This document shows positions 7,799 through 15,432 of a DNA stretch of 40,608 bases, piece by piece. Below the pieces are notes generated by a model. The model was not told the origin of the DNA and searched no databases. It saw nothing but the letters and a program-made list of their open reading frames with translations. This stretch comes from ZC4RG29 sp964521255 (GTDB lineage: Bacteria; Bacteroidota; Bacteroidia; Cytophagales; Cyclobacteriaceae): positions 1 through 40,608 of the forward strand of contig CAZFRM010000032.1 of assembly GCA_964521255.1 (NCBI GenBank), written 5' to 3'. Made by a program: the position numbers and the translations under genes. How positions within the stretch are numbered: position 1 is the stretch's first letter; each line of letters begins with the position of its first letter.

Positions 7799-8077
7799 AG
7801 GAGGCTCCTACGGAGCCGAGTATTAATGGTCATTGTTTCTATAAACAGGAAACTCCTACGGAGTTGCAATGGCAGAAGATTCTGCTTATAGGATATAATT
7901 TTAGGCAACTGGCAAATCCCAAGAGAGCATCTGAAGATTTGGAAAAATATTCACTGAAATTTGATTAGCTATTTTTTAAAAGAAACTTTCAAGAAGTTAC
8001 AATGACTAGCTCCGTAGGAGCTTCCTGTTTATAGAAGATAAGGTAAACAAACAATGACGGCTCCGTAGGAGCCTCCT
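7799..8077. repeat. Palindromic element with GGCTCCGTAGGAGCC termini
   Basis: The left arm (7799-7866) and right arm (8006-8077) are inverted copies of each other. Each carries two CTCCGTAGGAG-type hairpins plus a shared ATAAACAGGA segment. The core of about 140 bases has no convincing gene; one frame briefly reads QLANPKRASEDLEKYSLKFD before a stop. The structure suggests a non-autonomous mobile or RNA-structured intergenic element. Confidence 0.7.
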
Positions 8078-8091
8078 GAAGAGTTGATGAA

Positions 8092-8122
8092 AAAAAAGCT
8101 CACCATTTTGATGAGCTTTTTT
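8092..8122. terminator. Bidirectional Rho-independent terminator
   Basis: An 11-base perfect stem (8092-8102 with 8112-8122) has an A-run on one side and a T-run on the other, so it can stop transcription from either strand. It lies between the AraC gene and the convergent lipoprotein gene. Confidence 0.8.
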
Positions 8123-8148
8123 ATTCACCTTATATTATCGATAGCCAA

Positions 8149-8320
8149 GTATCAATCCATCGCGATTGAAATATTCCTGATTGAATCTGATCCCAAAGCT
8201 GTTGCACAGAGGTCTCAAAGGAGGTACAAAGTTTCACAAAGAATTTCATAGCAGACGCCTAAGTTTTTTTCTCTTGTGTCCTTTGTGAAAATTCTCTGTG
8301 AAACTCTGTGCAATAACTAA
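8149..8320. repeat. Intergenic repeat, copy B (carries a relic of the AraC gene end)
   Basis: This is a direct repeat of 7606-7780. It contains a mutated copy of the final codons of the AraC gene, followed by the CACAGAG palindromic segment, whose outer arms (TTGCACAGAG and CTCTGTGCAA) match well here. Confidence 0.75.
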
Positions 8321-8329
8321 GCGCAACAA

Positions 8330-9274
8330 CTACCTATAATCAAGATTAACATTTCCACCTGACGTTGACATCACCACCATGATACCTCCTCCATTCATGC
8401 TTCCACGGATTCTGTCTTTTTCTGCTTCCCCGTTGAAGTTTACTAATTTGGTGTTTACACGGTTTCCTTTTAAGTCAAGATCAAGACCAAGTCCGCTGGG
8501 TATAGTTGCTGTAATACCGCCACCACTTGTTTTTAACTTCATATATTTTTCAAGTCCGCTGATGTTTGCGTGAATACCACCACCACTTGTGCTGGCGTCC
8601 ACACTTCCATTCACGTTATCAAGACGAATGCTTCCACCGGACGTGCGTACATTCAGCTCGCCTTTAGCATCCGTTAAATGGATTGATCCGCCACTGGTAT
8701 GGGCGTTTAAGTTTCCGGCGTAACGTTCAATGTTTATGCTTCCTCCGGAAGTTCCCGCTTCTACATTACCTTTGACTGCATTCATTGATAAACTTCCTCC
8801 ACTGGTCTTTAATTCCTGATTTCCGCTTACACCTGACAAACTGATGGAACCACCGCTTGTATTTAATTTACACGCCATAGCTTTGGGTACGTAGACAGTG
8901 AAGGAAATGCTTGCGTTGTTATTTCCAAACCAATTTGAGAACCCATTTTTCCTTTCAGCAGTAGCGGTAACCCGTGAACCCGACTGAGAGACTTCAATTT
9001 TGAATTCGTCCATAATCTCTTTAGCATGTGAATCATCGCGTGTTATCCAATGACCGCCCTTCCTTACATACATTTCCACTCTTACTTTGTTACTTTCCTG
9101 GGCAGATACTGATATACTGCCACCGGAAGTTTTCACCAGTAAATCACCTGCCTGGTCCAGCGTGAACTCTTTTGTCATGTAGGGTTCTCCGTCCTTTATG
9201 AAAGGTGCTGCAGAGCATGCTGTAATGATGATGATAAGGGCAACGCCCCAGAGAGATTTTAGATTTGTGTTCAT
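8330..9274 (-). CDS. Lipoprotein with TSGGSI-repeat beta-solenoid (DUF4097-like)
   Basis: Lipobox IITAC places the lipidated cysteine at residue 20. The mature protein contains about eight head-to-tail units of roughly 19 residues that each open with TSGGSI, TSGGSL or TSGGGI. These are typical of DUF4097/adhesin-like right-handed beta-solenoids in which the Gly-Gly turn stacks. A non-repetitive segment (about residues 60-130), including the WFGNNNASISFTVYVPK strand, interrupts the first and second units. It should be anchored to a membrane facing the periplasm or the surface. No enzymatic residues are evident, and a structural or binding role is an inference. The gene ends just after the repeat copy at 8149-8320, and its upstream region of 350 bases is shared divergently with the Gfo/Idh/MocA gene. 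Confidence 0.85.
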   Translation of the reverse strand: MNTNLKSLWGVALIIIITACSAAPFIKDGEPYMTKEFTLDQAGDLLVKTSGGSISVSAQESNKVRVEMYVRKGGHWITRDDSHAKEIMDEFKIEVSQSGSRVTATAERKNGFSNWFGNNNASISFTVYVPKAMACKLNTSGGSISLSGVSGNQELKTSGGSLSMNAVKGNVEAGTSGGSINIERYAGNLNAHTSGGSIHLTDAKGELNVRTSGGSIRLDNVNGSVDASTSGGGIHANISGLEKYMKLKTSGGGITATIPSGLGLDLDLKGNRVNTKLVNFNGEAEKDRIRGSMNGGGIMVVMSTSGGNVNLDYR

Positions 9275-9624
9275 ATTTGATTGTTTCGATTGGTTTGACG
9301 CAAGATTAGATTAAGTCGTTACAAGAATTCTTTTCAACCTTGAAAAGACATTTAAACCCATCCCAGGGTTGCATGGATGCATAACTTTTCAATAAGCATA
9401 CCAAGGGTGTGTTGTGTGTATTTTCTTTAATTCGAGGCCATTATCGTGTACGGAGTGTTCACAAATGTACGGCTCTGTTCATTTGTGACCGCTTAAAATA
9501 TAAAATATCCGGTCGTTTTGCCGATCAAAATTATGCTTGCTTAACTTAACCTTACCCTTTAACTTGTTGAGAACAGACCTTCCGCATTTCTATTCAAGAA
9601 ATTTCTACGATACCTAAACGCATT
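9275..9624. other. Divergent intergenic region with a dyad at 9459-9488
   Basis: This gene-free stretch of 350 bases lies between two divergent genes and should hold both promoters. TCACAAATG (9459-9467) and CATTTGTGA (9480-9488) form a perfect 9-base dyad with a 12-base gap, so the half-sites are 21 bases apart. They overlap a direct repeat of GTACGG followed by TGTTCA. This looks like an operator for a dimeric regulator. I could not identify a strong -33/-7 pair. Confidence 0.4.
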
Positions 9625-11139
9625 ATGAAACCCAATAAAAAATTAAACCGAAGAGAGTTCATTGGTTCAGCAGCAACCGCATCGCTGGCTTTTACAATTG
9701 TACCCCGCCATGTTTTAGGCGGAATGGGCTTTGTTCCTCCCAGTGAAAAGCTAAACATTGGATATATTGGCTGTGGCACACAGGGCATGCGTGAAATGGC
9801 CGAGCTTATTACAAACCCGAAAATTCAAATCGTTGCTGTTTGTGATGTGAATAAAAAAAGCACAGATTATATCGACTGGTCTCTCAATGGAATTCGTGAT
9901 GATATCAGGAAAACCTTAGGTGATTCTTCGTGGGGAAGTGACTTGAATGGTATTCCCGGAGGAAGAGACGTTGGACAGGAGTTTGTTGAAAAGTATTACA
10001 CAAAAAATGATAAAGGCAAAAAATTCAAAGGATGTCCATCCTACATAGATTTTCGTGAACTACTCGAAAAAGAAAAGGACGTTGATGCATTGAAGATCAT
10101 GACCCCTGATCATCTTCATGCTGCCATGGCTATAGCTGGGATGAAGAAAGGGAAACATATTGTGATGCATAAGCCTATTGCTAACCGTATGTATGAAAGC
10201 CGGCTTTCCATTGAAACAGCGCGAACTACAGGAGTAAGCACGCACCTGCTCGCATGGTCACAACGACCGGGAAATGATACTACCAAAAAGTGGATTGAAG
10301 CAGGGGCTATTGGTACATTGAAGGAAATTCACAATTGGTCTTATCGTCCGGTTTGGCCACAATGGGACAGGATACCAAAAGAAACTCCTCCCGTACCGAC
10401 AGACTTTAATTGGGATCTATGGCTTGGCCCGGTGCCTGATCGTCCCTATCATCCAAACTATACGCATTGTGTTTTTCGAGGATGGTATGATTTCGGTGGA
10501 GGAAGCATCGCGGATATGGGACACTACAGTCTGTGGCCAATGTTCATGACATTAGGTATCAATACACCTCCTTTGAGCGCTGAAGCTTATGCCACAACAA
10601 CGCGACAGGTAGTAGATCATGTAAGCCGTAATGTGGTCAACGATGCTGCCTTTCCTTATTCGTGCATTGTACGTTTTAAATTTCCAAAGCAGGAGACATT
10701 GCCTTCTTTTGATCTGTTCTGGTATGACGGAGGTATGAAGCCGCATACACCGGAAGTTATAGAGCGCGAAGGAAAAGATCTGCCCAGTGAGGGAATGATG
10801 TTCGTTGGTGATAAGGGAATAATACTGGGTGGTTTCCGAAATGAAAAGCCGATCCTCTTTCCTGAAAGCTTAAGGAAAGATTATACCGGACCTGATCCTA
10901 ACGCAGATGAAGATGTAGAACGTGGTGATGATATCTGGATAGATGCATTTAAAGAGAAGAAGCAATCGCCGGGAAGTTTCTTATATGCCAGCGCAGTTTC
11001 TGAAACGATAAACCTTGGTGCTGTCGCTTTGCGGACTCGAAAAAAAATCATTTACGATACAGCAAAAATGGAAATCACCAATATACCTGAGGCTAACAAA
11101 TATTTAAAGCGTGAGTATCGTAAGGGGTGGGAGTTATAA
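9625..11139 (+). CDS. Tat-exported Gfo/Idh/MocA-family oxidoreductase
   Basis: The N-terminus has a twin-arginine signal (NRREFIGSAATASLAF), so the folded enzyme with bound cofactor is exported. The Rossmann dinucleotide motif follows (NIGYIGCGTQGM), then VVAVCDVN-like and DHLHAAMAIAGMKKGKHIVMHKPIA segments. The usual Glu-Lys-Pro of the family is His-Lys-Pro here. The C-terminal half is the alpha/beta substrate domain, with YDFGGGSIADMGHY. At 504 residues it matches secreted members found in Bacteroidota and Planctomycetota glycan clusters. The family oxidises or reduces sugar hydroxyls with NAD(P). The TIM-barrel and DUF1080 genes that follow suggest oxidation at C3 of a glycoside, which is an inference. 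The start is supported by the Tat motif nine residues in. Confidence 0.9.
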   Translation: MKPNKKLNRREFIGSAATASLAFTIVPRHVLGGMGFVPPSEKLNIGYIGCGTQGMREMAELITNPKIQIVAVCDVNKKSTDYIDWSLNGIRDDIRKTLGDSSWGSDLNGIPGGRDVGQEFVEKYYTKNDKGKKFKGCPSYIDFRELLEKEKDVDALKIMTPDHLHAAMAIAGMKKGKHIVMHKPIANRMYESRLSIETARTTGVSTHLLAWSQRPGNDTTKKWIEAGAIGTLKEIHNWSYRPVWPQWDRIPKETPPVPTDFNWDLWLGPVPDRPYHPNYTHCVFRGWYDFGGGSIADMGHYSLWPMFMTLGINTPPLSAEAYATTTRQVVDHVSRNVVNDAAFPYSCIVRFKFPKQETLPSFDLFWYDGGMKPHTPEVIEREGKDLPSEGMMFVGDKGIILGGFRNEKPILFPESLRKDYTGPDPNADEDVERGDDIWIDAFKEKKQSPGSFLYASAVSETINLGAVALRTRKKIIYDTAKMEITNIPEANKYLKREYRKGWEL

Positions 11140-11149
11140 GGATTTGTGA

Positions 11150-11242
11150 ATCCATGTCATTAAGTTAAGCTTTATTTTATTTGGCCTCACCCTACCTCTC
11201 CAAAGGAGAGGAGTTTATTGAGCTTAACTTAATGACATGGAT
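11150..11242. repeat. MITE-like inverted repeat with perfect 22-base arms
   Basis: The arms at 11150-11171 and 11221-11242 are perfect inverted repeats of 22 bases. Between them lies a smaller hairpin, CCTCTCC then AAA then GGAGAGG. The structure sits exactly between the oxidoreductase and the isomerase-like gene of the same cluster. It has no long T-tract, so it resembles a mobile or mRNA-structuring element more than a simple terminator. Confidence 0.8.
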
Positions 11243-11295
11243 CAATGAAATATTCAGTTATTAAAATTATTTGGCTAAAACGGACGGCATAGGCT

Positions 11296-12060
11296 ATGAT
11301 AAAAGATGATATCTCTCTTGCGCAGTGGGCACTGGTGGAAGAGATAAGAGCGGGCAAATGGAAGACACTTGATTTTCCGAAAATTGCGCGGGAAGATTTT
11401 GGATTGAATGGCATTGAGTTCGTAAACACTTTATTCGAATCGCCTACTGAAAGCTATTTGCAAACATTAAAGAGGAATGCAGAAAACTATGGTGTAAAAA
11501 TGGTGCTGATCATGTGTGATGAAGAAGGTGACGGATGTATGCCTACAAAAGAGGGAAGAAAGCAATTTGATATCAATCATCGTAAATGGATTGACATTGC
11601 CAACTATCTTGGTTGTCATGCCATCCGCACAAATTGTCGTGGACCTGAAAATGTAAATAAAGATGAGGCAATCAAGTGGGCTGCCGAATCGTATAACATG
11701 CTACTTGAGTATGCTACTACTGCAAAAATCAATGTTGTTATCGAGAATCATGGCGGTGTATCAAATGATGGTGACTGGATGATAAAGCTGATGAAGGAAG
11801 TGAATAGCCCTTGGTTTGGAACCTTTCCTGATTGGCGAGAACCTTATCAGGATTTTAATAACTATGAATATCTCGTAAAAACATCACCTTACGCTAAGGG
11901 CATGTCATATCGCAATCAACCTACAGAGGAACTTACGGCAAGGATGATTAAGGTTGCGAAGGAATCAGGTTACAAAGGGTGGTACGGTATAGAATCCAAA
12001 GGGAGGGAAGAAATTAAAAAAGGTAAAATGCTCCTGACTAAATATCTTTTAAACCAATAA
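11296..12060 (+). CDS. Sugar phosphate isomerase/epimerase-like TIM-barrel protein
   Basis: This 254-residue protein has the xylose-isomerase-like/AP-endonuclease-2 TIM-barrel pattern: ISLAQWALVEEIRAGKWKTLDF at the first strand, FGLNGIEFVN, VKMVLIMCDEEGD, LGCHAIRTNCRG and INVVIENHGGVSNDGDW, then GWYGIESKGREEIKKG at the last strand. Glu in VIENH and in GIES are candidate metal ligands. Secreted homologues usually carry a signal peptide. None is seen here, because an in-frame TAG at 11290-11292 separates ATG 11296 from a 15-codon leader that starts at 11245 just after the inverted repeat. The protein may therefore have lost its export signal. In 3-keto-sugar pathways such barrels are proposed to cleave, hydrate or epimerise the oxidised sugar; here that is inferred from neighbours. 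The stop is 11 bases before the next gene. Confidence 0.85.
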   Translation: MIKDDISLAQWALVEEIRAGKWKTLDFPKIAREDFGLNGIEFVNTLFESPTESYLQTLKRNAENYGVKMVLIMCDEEGDGCMPTKEGRKQFDINHRKWIDIANYLGCHAIRTNCRGPENVNKDEAIKWAAESYNMLLEYATTAKINVVIENHGGVSNDGDWMIKLMKEVNSPWFGTFPDWREPYQDFNNYEYLVKTSPYAKGMSYRNQPTEELTARMIKVAKESGYKGWYGIESKGREEIKKGKMLLTKYLLNQ

Positions 12061-12071
12061 AACCTTTTTCT

Positions 12072-12857
12072 ATGAGATTAAATAAAGTCATGCAATTAGT
12101 TTGTGCATTTGCTGTATCCACCGGAACATTAGCAGCACAACATATGAAAATGGGTGAAGTTCTTTTCATCAGCAATTCAGAAGTAAAGAAAGATGCTAAA
12201 AGCTTTCAGCAATTTCTTCAACAAGTGAATCCAACATTGGAGAAGAAAAATTCAAAAGCTTATTTATTCCAGGCTGACCGTGGTGACCGAAAGGGAGAAT
12301 CATTATTGGTTTGTTCTATGCAAAAGGAAAAAGATCGTAAAGGTCTTTCAAAAAATCCTTTTACCGATAAAGTTTTTTCAGCAGGTGGTAATAGCCTGGC
12401 AAATTTTATCAATCCTGATCGTTACACGGAATATCATCTTATCGGCGGTAAAGAATTCCCGAAGCTGCCTGCCATAGATCTTCTTGGCATTCATTACATA
12501 AAAGTTAAACCTGAACGTGCAGCGGAGTTTGATCAGTTTGTCGTAGAGAAGTTACATCCTGCTGTAGGTCATCTTCTTCCTGACATGCAATTGCTTTATT
12601 ATAAAGCTACAGCCGGTGACAACGCAGGCTCATACATAACTATTTTCGCCATTCAATCTACAACGGCGCGTCACAGGTATTGGCCCGAAGGAGAGCCTGA
12701 AACAGAATTAGTAAAAGAAGCCTTTGCTCCACTGAATGACCTGGCGAAAGAACTTTCCGATTACCTCGTAGAGGGATCATACCTGCTACCAGAATCAGGT
12801 GGAGGAGCTGCATATTTTGAAAGTCGCGAATGGACCGATTTCGTGGTAATAAATTGA
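12072..12857 (+). CDS. Exported alpha/beta protein of unknown function in the sugar-oxidation cluster
   Basis: The N-terminus MRLNKVMQLVCAFAVSTGTLAAQ is a signal peptide. The remaining roughly 238 residues appear to hold two related halves. One begins MKMGEVLFISNSEVKKDAKSFQQFL and the second begins LLGIHYIKVKPERAAEFDQFVVEKLHPAV. The second ends in an internal strand YITIFAIQS, resembling the ferredoxin-like dimeric alpha/beta-barrel fold (NIPSNAP or ABM type). No catalytic residues are certain. Tight spacing after the isomerase-like gene (11 bases) and before the DUF1080 gene (31 bases) shows it belongs to the operon. It could bind an intermediate or be an enzyme of the pathway; I do not assign a reaction. 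Confidence 0.7.
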   Translation: MRLNKVMQLVCAFAVSTGTLAAQHMKMGEVLFISNSEVKKDAKSFQQFLQQVNPTLEKKNSKAYLFQADRGDRKGESLLVCSMQKEKDRKGLSKNPFTDKVFSAGGNSLANFINPDRYTEYHLIGGKEFPKLPAIDLLGIHYIKVKPERAAEFDQFVVEKLHPAVGHLLPDMQLLYYKATAGDNAGSYITIFAIQSTTARHRYWPEGEPETELVKEAFAPLNDLAKELSDYLVEGSYLLPESGGGAAYFESREWTDFVVIN

Positions 12858-12888
12858 AATCATTTTCTTAAATCTAAAAAACAGTAAA

Positions 12889-13623
12889 ATGAAACCACTA
12901 TACATTTTTATTGCAATTGCCTTCATAAGCATTCCCGTAGTTGCTCAGGATGGAAAAATTCCGGAGGGATTTGTATCATTGTTCAACGGAAAGGATTTGA
13001 ATGAATGGAAAATTCCGGACGGAGACAATGGGCATTGGAAAGTTCTTAATGGTGTAATCGACTATGATGCTGAGAGTGGAGCAAAGGAAAAGGACCTTTG
13101 GACAAAGAAGTCATACAATAATTTTGTGTTGTACGTAGATTGGCGAATCAAGGCCACACCCTGGAAGAATCCTAACGTACCCCTTATCTTACCCAGCGGC
13201 CTGCATAAGCTCGATGAGAACGGAAAACCGATTGTCATGACAGTACCTGATTCAGATTCAGGAATTCTTCTGCGCGGTGTTGGTAAATGCCAGGCGAACA
13301 TCTGGTGCTGGCCTATTGGATCAGGTGAAGTTTACGGTTACCGGATGGATGAGAAGATGTCGCCTGAAGTAAGACGAGGTGTAACGCCTAAAGTCAATGC
13401 CGATAAAAATATTGGCGAGTGGAATACCTTCAAGATCACCATGAATGGCGACCGCATGAGTGTTGAGCTTAACGGCATTCTTGTAATTGATAATGCTCAT
13501 GTGCCGGGAATACCGGAGAGCGGACCCATTGGACTTCAGCATCATGGCGATAAAAAGAATGGAGAATGGGTAAGTCCACCGAGTCTTGTTCAGTTTAAAA
13601 ACATTTATATAAAGGAACTTTGA
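12889..13623 (+). CDS. DUF1080 / 3-keto-disaccharide hydrolase-like secreted protein
   Basis: The signal peptide MKPLYIFIAIAFISIPVVAQ is followed by the hallmark opening of DUF1080 domains (GFVSLFNGKDLNEWKIPDGDNGHWKVLNGVIDY). Later come YNNFVLYVDWRIK, DSDSGILLRG, GEWNTFKITMNGDRMSVELNG and GPIGLQHHGD, all usual blocks of this concanavalin-like beta-sandwich. The domain is named 3-keto-disaccharide hydrolase from characterised members and is typically paired with Gfo/Idh/MocA oxidoreductases, as here. The likely role is periplasmic cleavage of a C3-oxidised glycoside, possibly a C-glycoside or disaccharide; the substrate cannot be read from sequence. At 244 residues it is a single-domain member. 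It is the last gene of the cluster on this strand before a gap with a palindrome. Confidence 0.88.
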   Translation: MKPLYIFIAIAFISIPVVAQDGKIPEGFVSLFNGKDLNEWKIPDGDNGHWKVLNGVIDYDAESGAKEKDLWTKKSYNNFVLYVDWRIKATPWKNPNVPLILPSGLHKLDENGKPIVMTVPDSDSGILLRGVGKCQANIWCWPIGSGEVYGYRMDEKMSPEVRRGVTPKVNADKNIGEWNTFKITMNGDRMSVELNGILVIDNAHVPGIPESGPIGLQHHGDKKNGEWVSPPSLVQFKNIYIKEL

Positions 13624-13718
13624 TTTCGGTTGAACATAAATTAAGCAGACTATGTTTAACAAAGCTATTTGCAATGGTTGGATGAAGTGTAAGTTGAAAA
13701 TTTTATTTTCGCTATTAC

Positions 13719-13760
13719 ACCTGCCTGCCGGAGTCATGGGCCAAGCGCTGGCAGGCAGGT
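13719..13760. repeat. Inverted repeat of the CCTGCC/GGCAGG family
   Basis: Arms of 11 bases at 13719-13729 and 13750-13760 are perfect inverted repeats with a 20-base loop. It is the same sequence family as the palindrome inside the coding region at 2605-2627, here in intergenic DNA with a longer loop. Confidence 0.75.
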
Positions 13761-13837
13761 TTGGTCACGGTGGACAGTTATGTTTTCAAAACCTTCCACT
13801 ACAAATAGCCAAACGTTAGTCAGAATCTTAGGGAGGC

Positions 13838-13868
13838 TTTGCGGATAGACAAAACTTCATTAAATTTG
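13838..13868 (+). promoter_or_regulatory. Bacteroidota promoter of the VapBC-like operon
   Basis: TTTG (13838-13841) and TAAATTTG (13861-13868), separated by 19 bases, fit the -33 TTG and -7 TAnnTTTG pattern of Bacteroidota. The -7 box ends only four bases before the antitoxin ATG at 13873, so the predicted transcript would be leaderless or nearly so. Confidence 0.6.
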
Positions 13869-13872
13869 CCTT

Positions 13873-14100
13873 ATGCAACTACTGGTAGACATAGAATTTG
13901 ATCAACTGCTGAAAATTGTTAAGACACTGCCCGCTGGACAGTTAAAGCTGCTTAAGGCGGAACTTGAACGGAAAAGAAAAGTTAAAAAATCAAAGATAGA
14001 TTTGGAAACTTTACTTTTGACCGGTCCCGTAGCGACGCAAAAACAATTATCAGTGATCAAAAACAATAGAAAAGCAATTAACCAATGGCGAACCAATTAA
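13873..14100 (+). CDS. Putative antitoxin of a PIN-domain (VapC-like) toxin
   Basis: This 75-residue basic, helical protein contains FDQLLKIVKTLPAGQLKLLKAELERKRKVKK, a pattern common in small antitoxins encoded before PIN toxins in Bacteroidota and Cyanobacteria. No AbrB or ribbon-helix-helix motif is obvious. Its last 16 bases overlap the toxin start (ATG 14085) in another frame, a usual arrangement for type II pairs. The upstream promoter puts the ATG at or next to the transcription start. The assignment rests on gene order and size. It would bind and block the toxin, which is itself frameshifted here. Confidence 0.65.
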   Translation: MQLLVDIEFDQLLKIVKTLPAGQLKLLKAELERKRKVKKSKIDLETLLLTGPVATQKQLSVIKNNRKAINQWRTN

Positions 14101-14473
14101 TATTGGTTGACACCTCCATTCTCATAGATTACTATCGCAAGACCGACAAAGCCAATTCCGTTTGGGTCGCATTAGTTAGACAAGGATATGAATTTGCAAT
14201 TTCTGCAATAACCAAGTATGAAATTTATTCCGGCGCTACTGCTTCCAATTAGCTTTCTGGGACAGTGTTCTCCAAAAGATTACAATTATTCCTTTTGACG
14301 GCAATACAGTTGACATAGCCGTTAACATCAATAAGGATTTAAAACAAAAGAGGAAGCAGATCGGTATTGCCGACCTGTTTATCGCAGCGACAGCAATTTT
14401 GTATGACCTCCCGTTTGCTACATTAAACAAAAAGCATTTCGATAGAATAGAAAAGTTGAATGTACTGGGATAA
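14085..14473 (+). pseudogene. vapC: VapC-like PIN-domain toxin, frameshifted
   Basis: From ATG 14085 the frame reads MANQLILVDTSILIDYYRK, the PIN opening with its first catalytic Asp. It continues to ISAITKYEIYSGATAS (second acidic residue, Glu) and then hits TAG. In the next frame the domain resumes at QLAFWDSVLQKITIIPF and ends with KQIGIADLFIAATAILYDLPFATLNKKHFDRIE, the conserved C-terminal acidic site. Adding one C to the run at 14245-14246 would restore a 129-residue protein with all expected acidic positions. The PIN family includes Mg-dependent RNases that in VapC cut tRNA or rRNA. Either the toxin is newly inactivated while the antitoxin is kept, or the base is a sequencing error. Confidence 0.75.
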
Positions 14474-14508
14474 GGCGAACACCCAACAGAAATTATTTAA
14501 TATTCGGG

Positions 14509-14652
14509 TTGATTATTTTGATTTTTATTAATTCACAATCCAAATCGGTCGAGCCGGATATACCTGGGATATTAAAGGCACAACGAATTGAGCTGGTGGA
14601 CGGCAACGGCAAAGTTCGTGCACCCTTAATATTCTCAACAGCGACAATTTGA
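14509..14652 (+). pseudogene. Possible remnant of an exported protein
   Basis: A 47-codon frame begins at TTG 14509 with a hydrophobic stretch (LIILIFINSQSKSVE). It continues LKAQRIELVDGNGKVRAPLIFS, which resembles the KxxIELVDxNGKVRA opening of small Bacteroidota secreted proteins, then ends at TGA. The family is not certain, and the fragment is too short to be a complete member. It is most likely a 3'-truncated relic between the VapC-like gene and the convergent methyltransferase gene. Confidence 0.3.
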
Positions 14653-14688
14653 AATGCACGCAACGAGAGTTTTGTTGCTGTTGCCACA

Positions 14689-15315
14689 TTATTTATTTTT
14701 CTTATAGCTAATGGAAATTCCTGACCGGCTGGTCTTGTCAATGGTGGTTTCATAATTTGATAGTCCCTCAACATAATCAAGAAACTCTTTAATCCCCCCA
14801 TATGCATTTCTGACGTTATGCGCAGTGAAGCAACCACCGGTTTTTAACTTGGGATCTATGTCTTTGAAGTATTGTGCGTACCAATCTTTGTCTGCATCAG
14901 AGAATACAAAATCGAATGGACCTTTTAATTCTTTCACAAGTTTATGAGCATCGGAAAGTCTGAAATCTACATACTCACTTAATCCCACTGCCTTTAAATT
15001 TTCGATGGCTTGTTTGTACCGTGCCTCATCAATCTCGAGGGTAATAACCTTACCTCCTGTCTTACTCAATGCCCACGCAATCCAGATTGTGGAGTGCCCT
15101 GTAGAAGTTCCTATTTCCAATGCAGATTTGTAATTGCCTTTGATGATCAGATTGTACAGTACCTGGCCGTCTTCATAGGGTACATTGAGATCATGCCATT
15201 TGCTTCGATGTTCGTCAAGGAATTTTTTTACAAGCTTATCGCGGTCCGCCTGACTTTGCGAAAAGGCATTAACAAAAATTAAGCAAACGGAAATGGTAAG
15301 AATCAACTTTCTCAT
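14689..15315 (-). CDS. Class I SAM-dependent O-methyltransferase-like protein with a signal peptide
   Basis: The chosen start gives MRKLILTISVCLIFVNAFSQ, a convincing Sec signal, so a longer reading from 15336 is not preferred. The core is a Rossmann-like methyltransferase: motif I ALEIGTSTGHSTIWIAWAL, motif II GGKVITLEIDEARY, then YVDFRLSDAHKLV and PFDFVFSDADKDWYAQYF with the Asp residues that coordinate metal and substrate in catechol-type O-methyltransferases. At 208 residues the size is normal. Export is puzzling because S-adenosylmethionine is a cytoplasmic cofactor. Either it acts outside the cytoplasm on another ligand or the N-terminus is only a membrane anchor. It is convergent with the VapBC-like genes and divergent from the PVC-type heme protein gene. 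Confidence 0.8.
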   Translation of the reverse strand: MRKLILTISVCLIFVNAFSQSQADRDKLVKKFLDEHRSKWHDLNVPYEDGQVLYNLIIKGNYKSALEIGTSTGHSTIWIAWALSKTGGKVITLEIDEARYKQAIENLKAVGLSEYVDFRLSDAHKLVKELKGPFDFVFSDADKDWYAQYFKDIDPKLKTGGCFTAHNVRNAYGGIKEFLDYVEGLSNYETTIDKTSRSGISISYKKNK

Positions 15316-15432
15316 ATTGATTACTAAATTAGTCAATTCTTTGCTGACGCCAACCTGATACAGGATAGACCTAGTCAGATATTATTTAAGGAAAGAGTAA
15401 ATTTTCACATCAATTAACATTTGTCCTTATAC

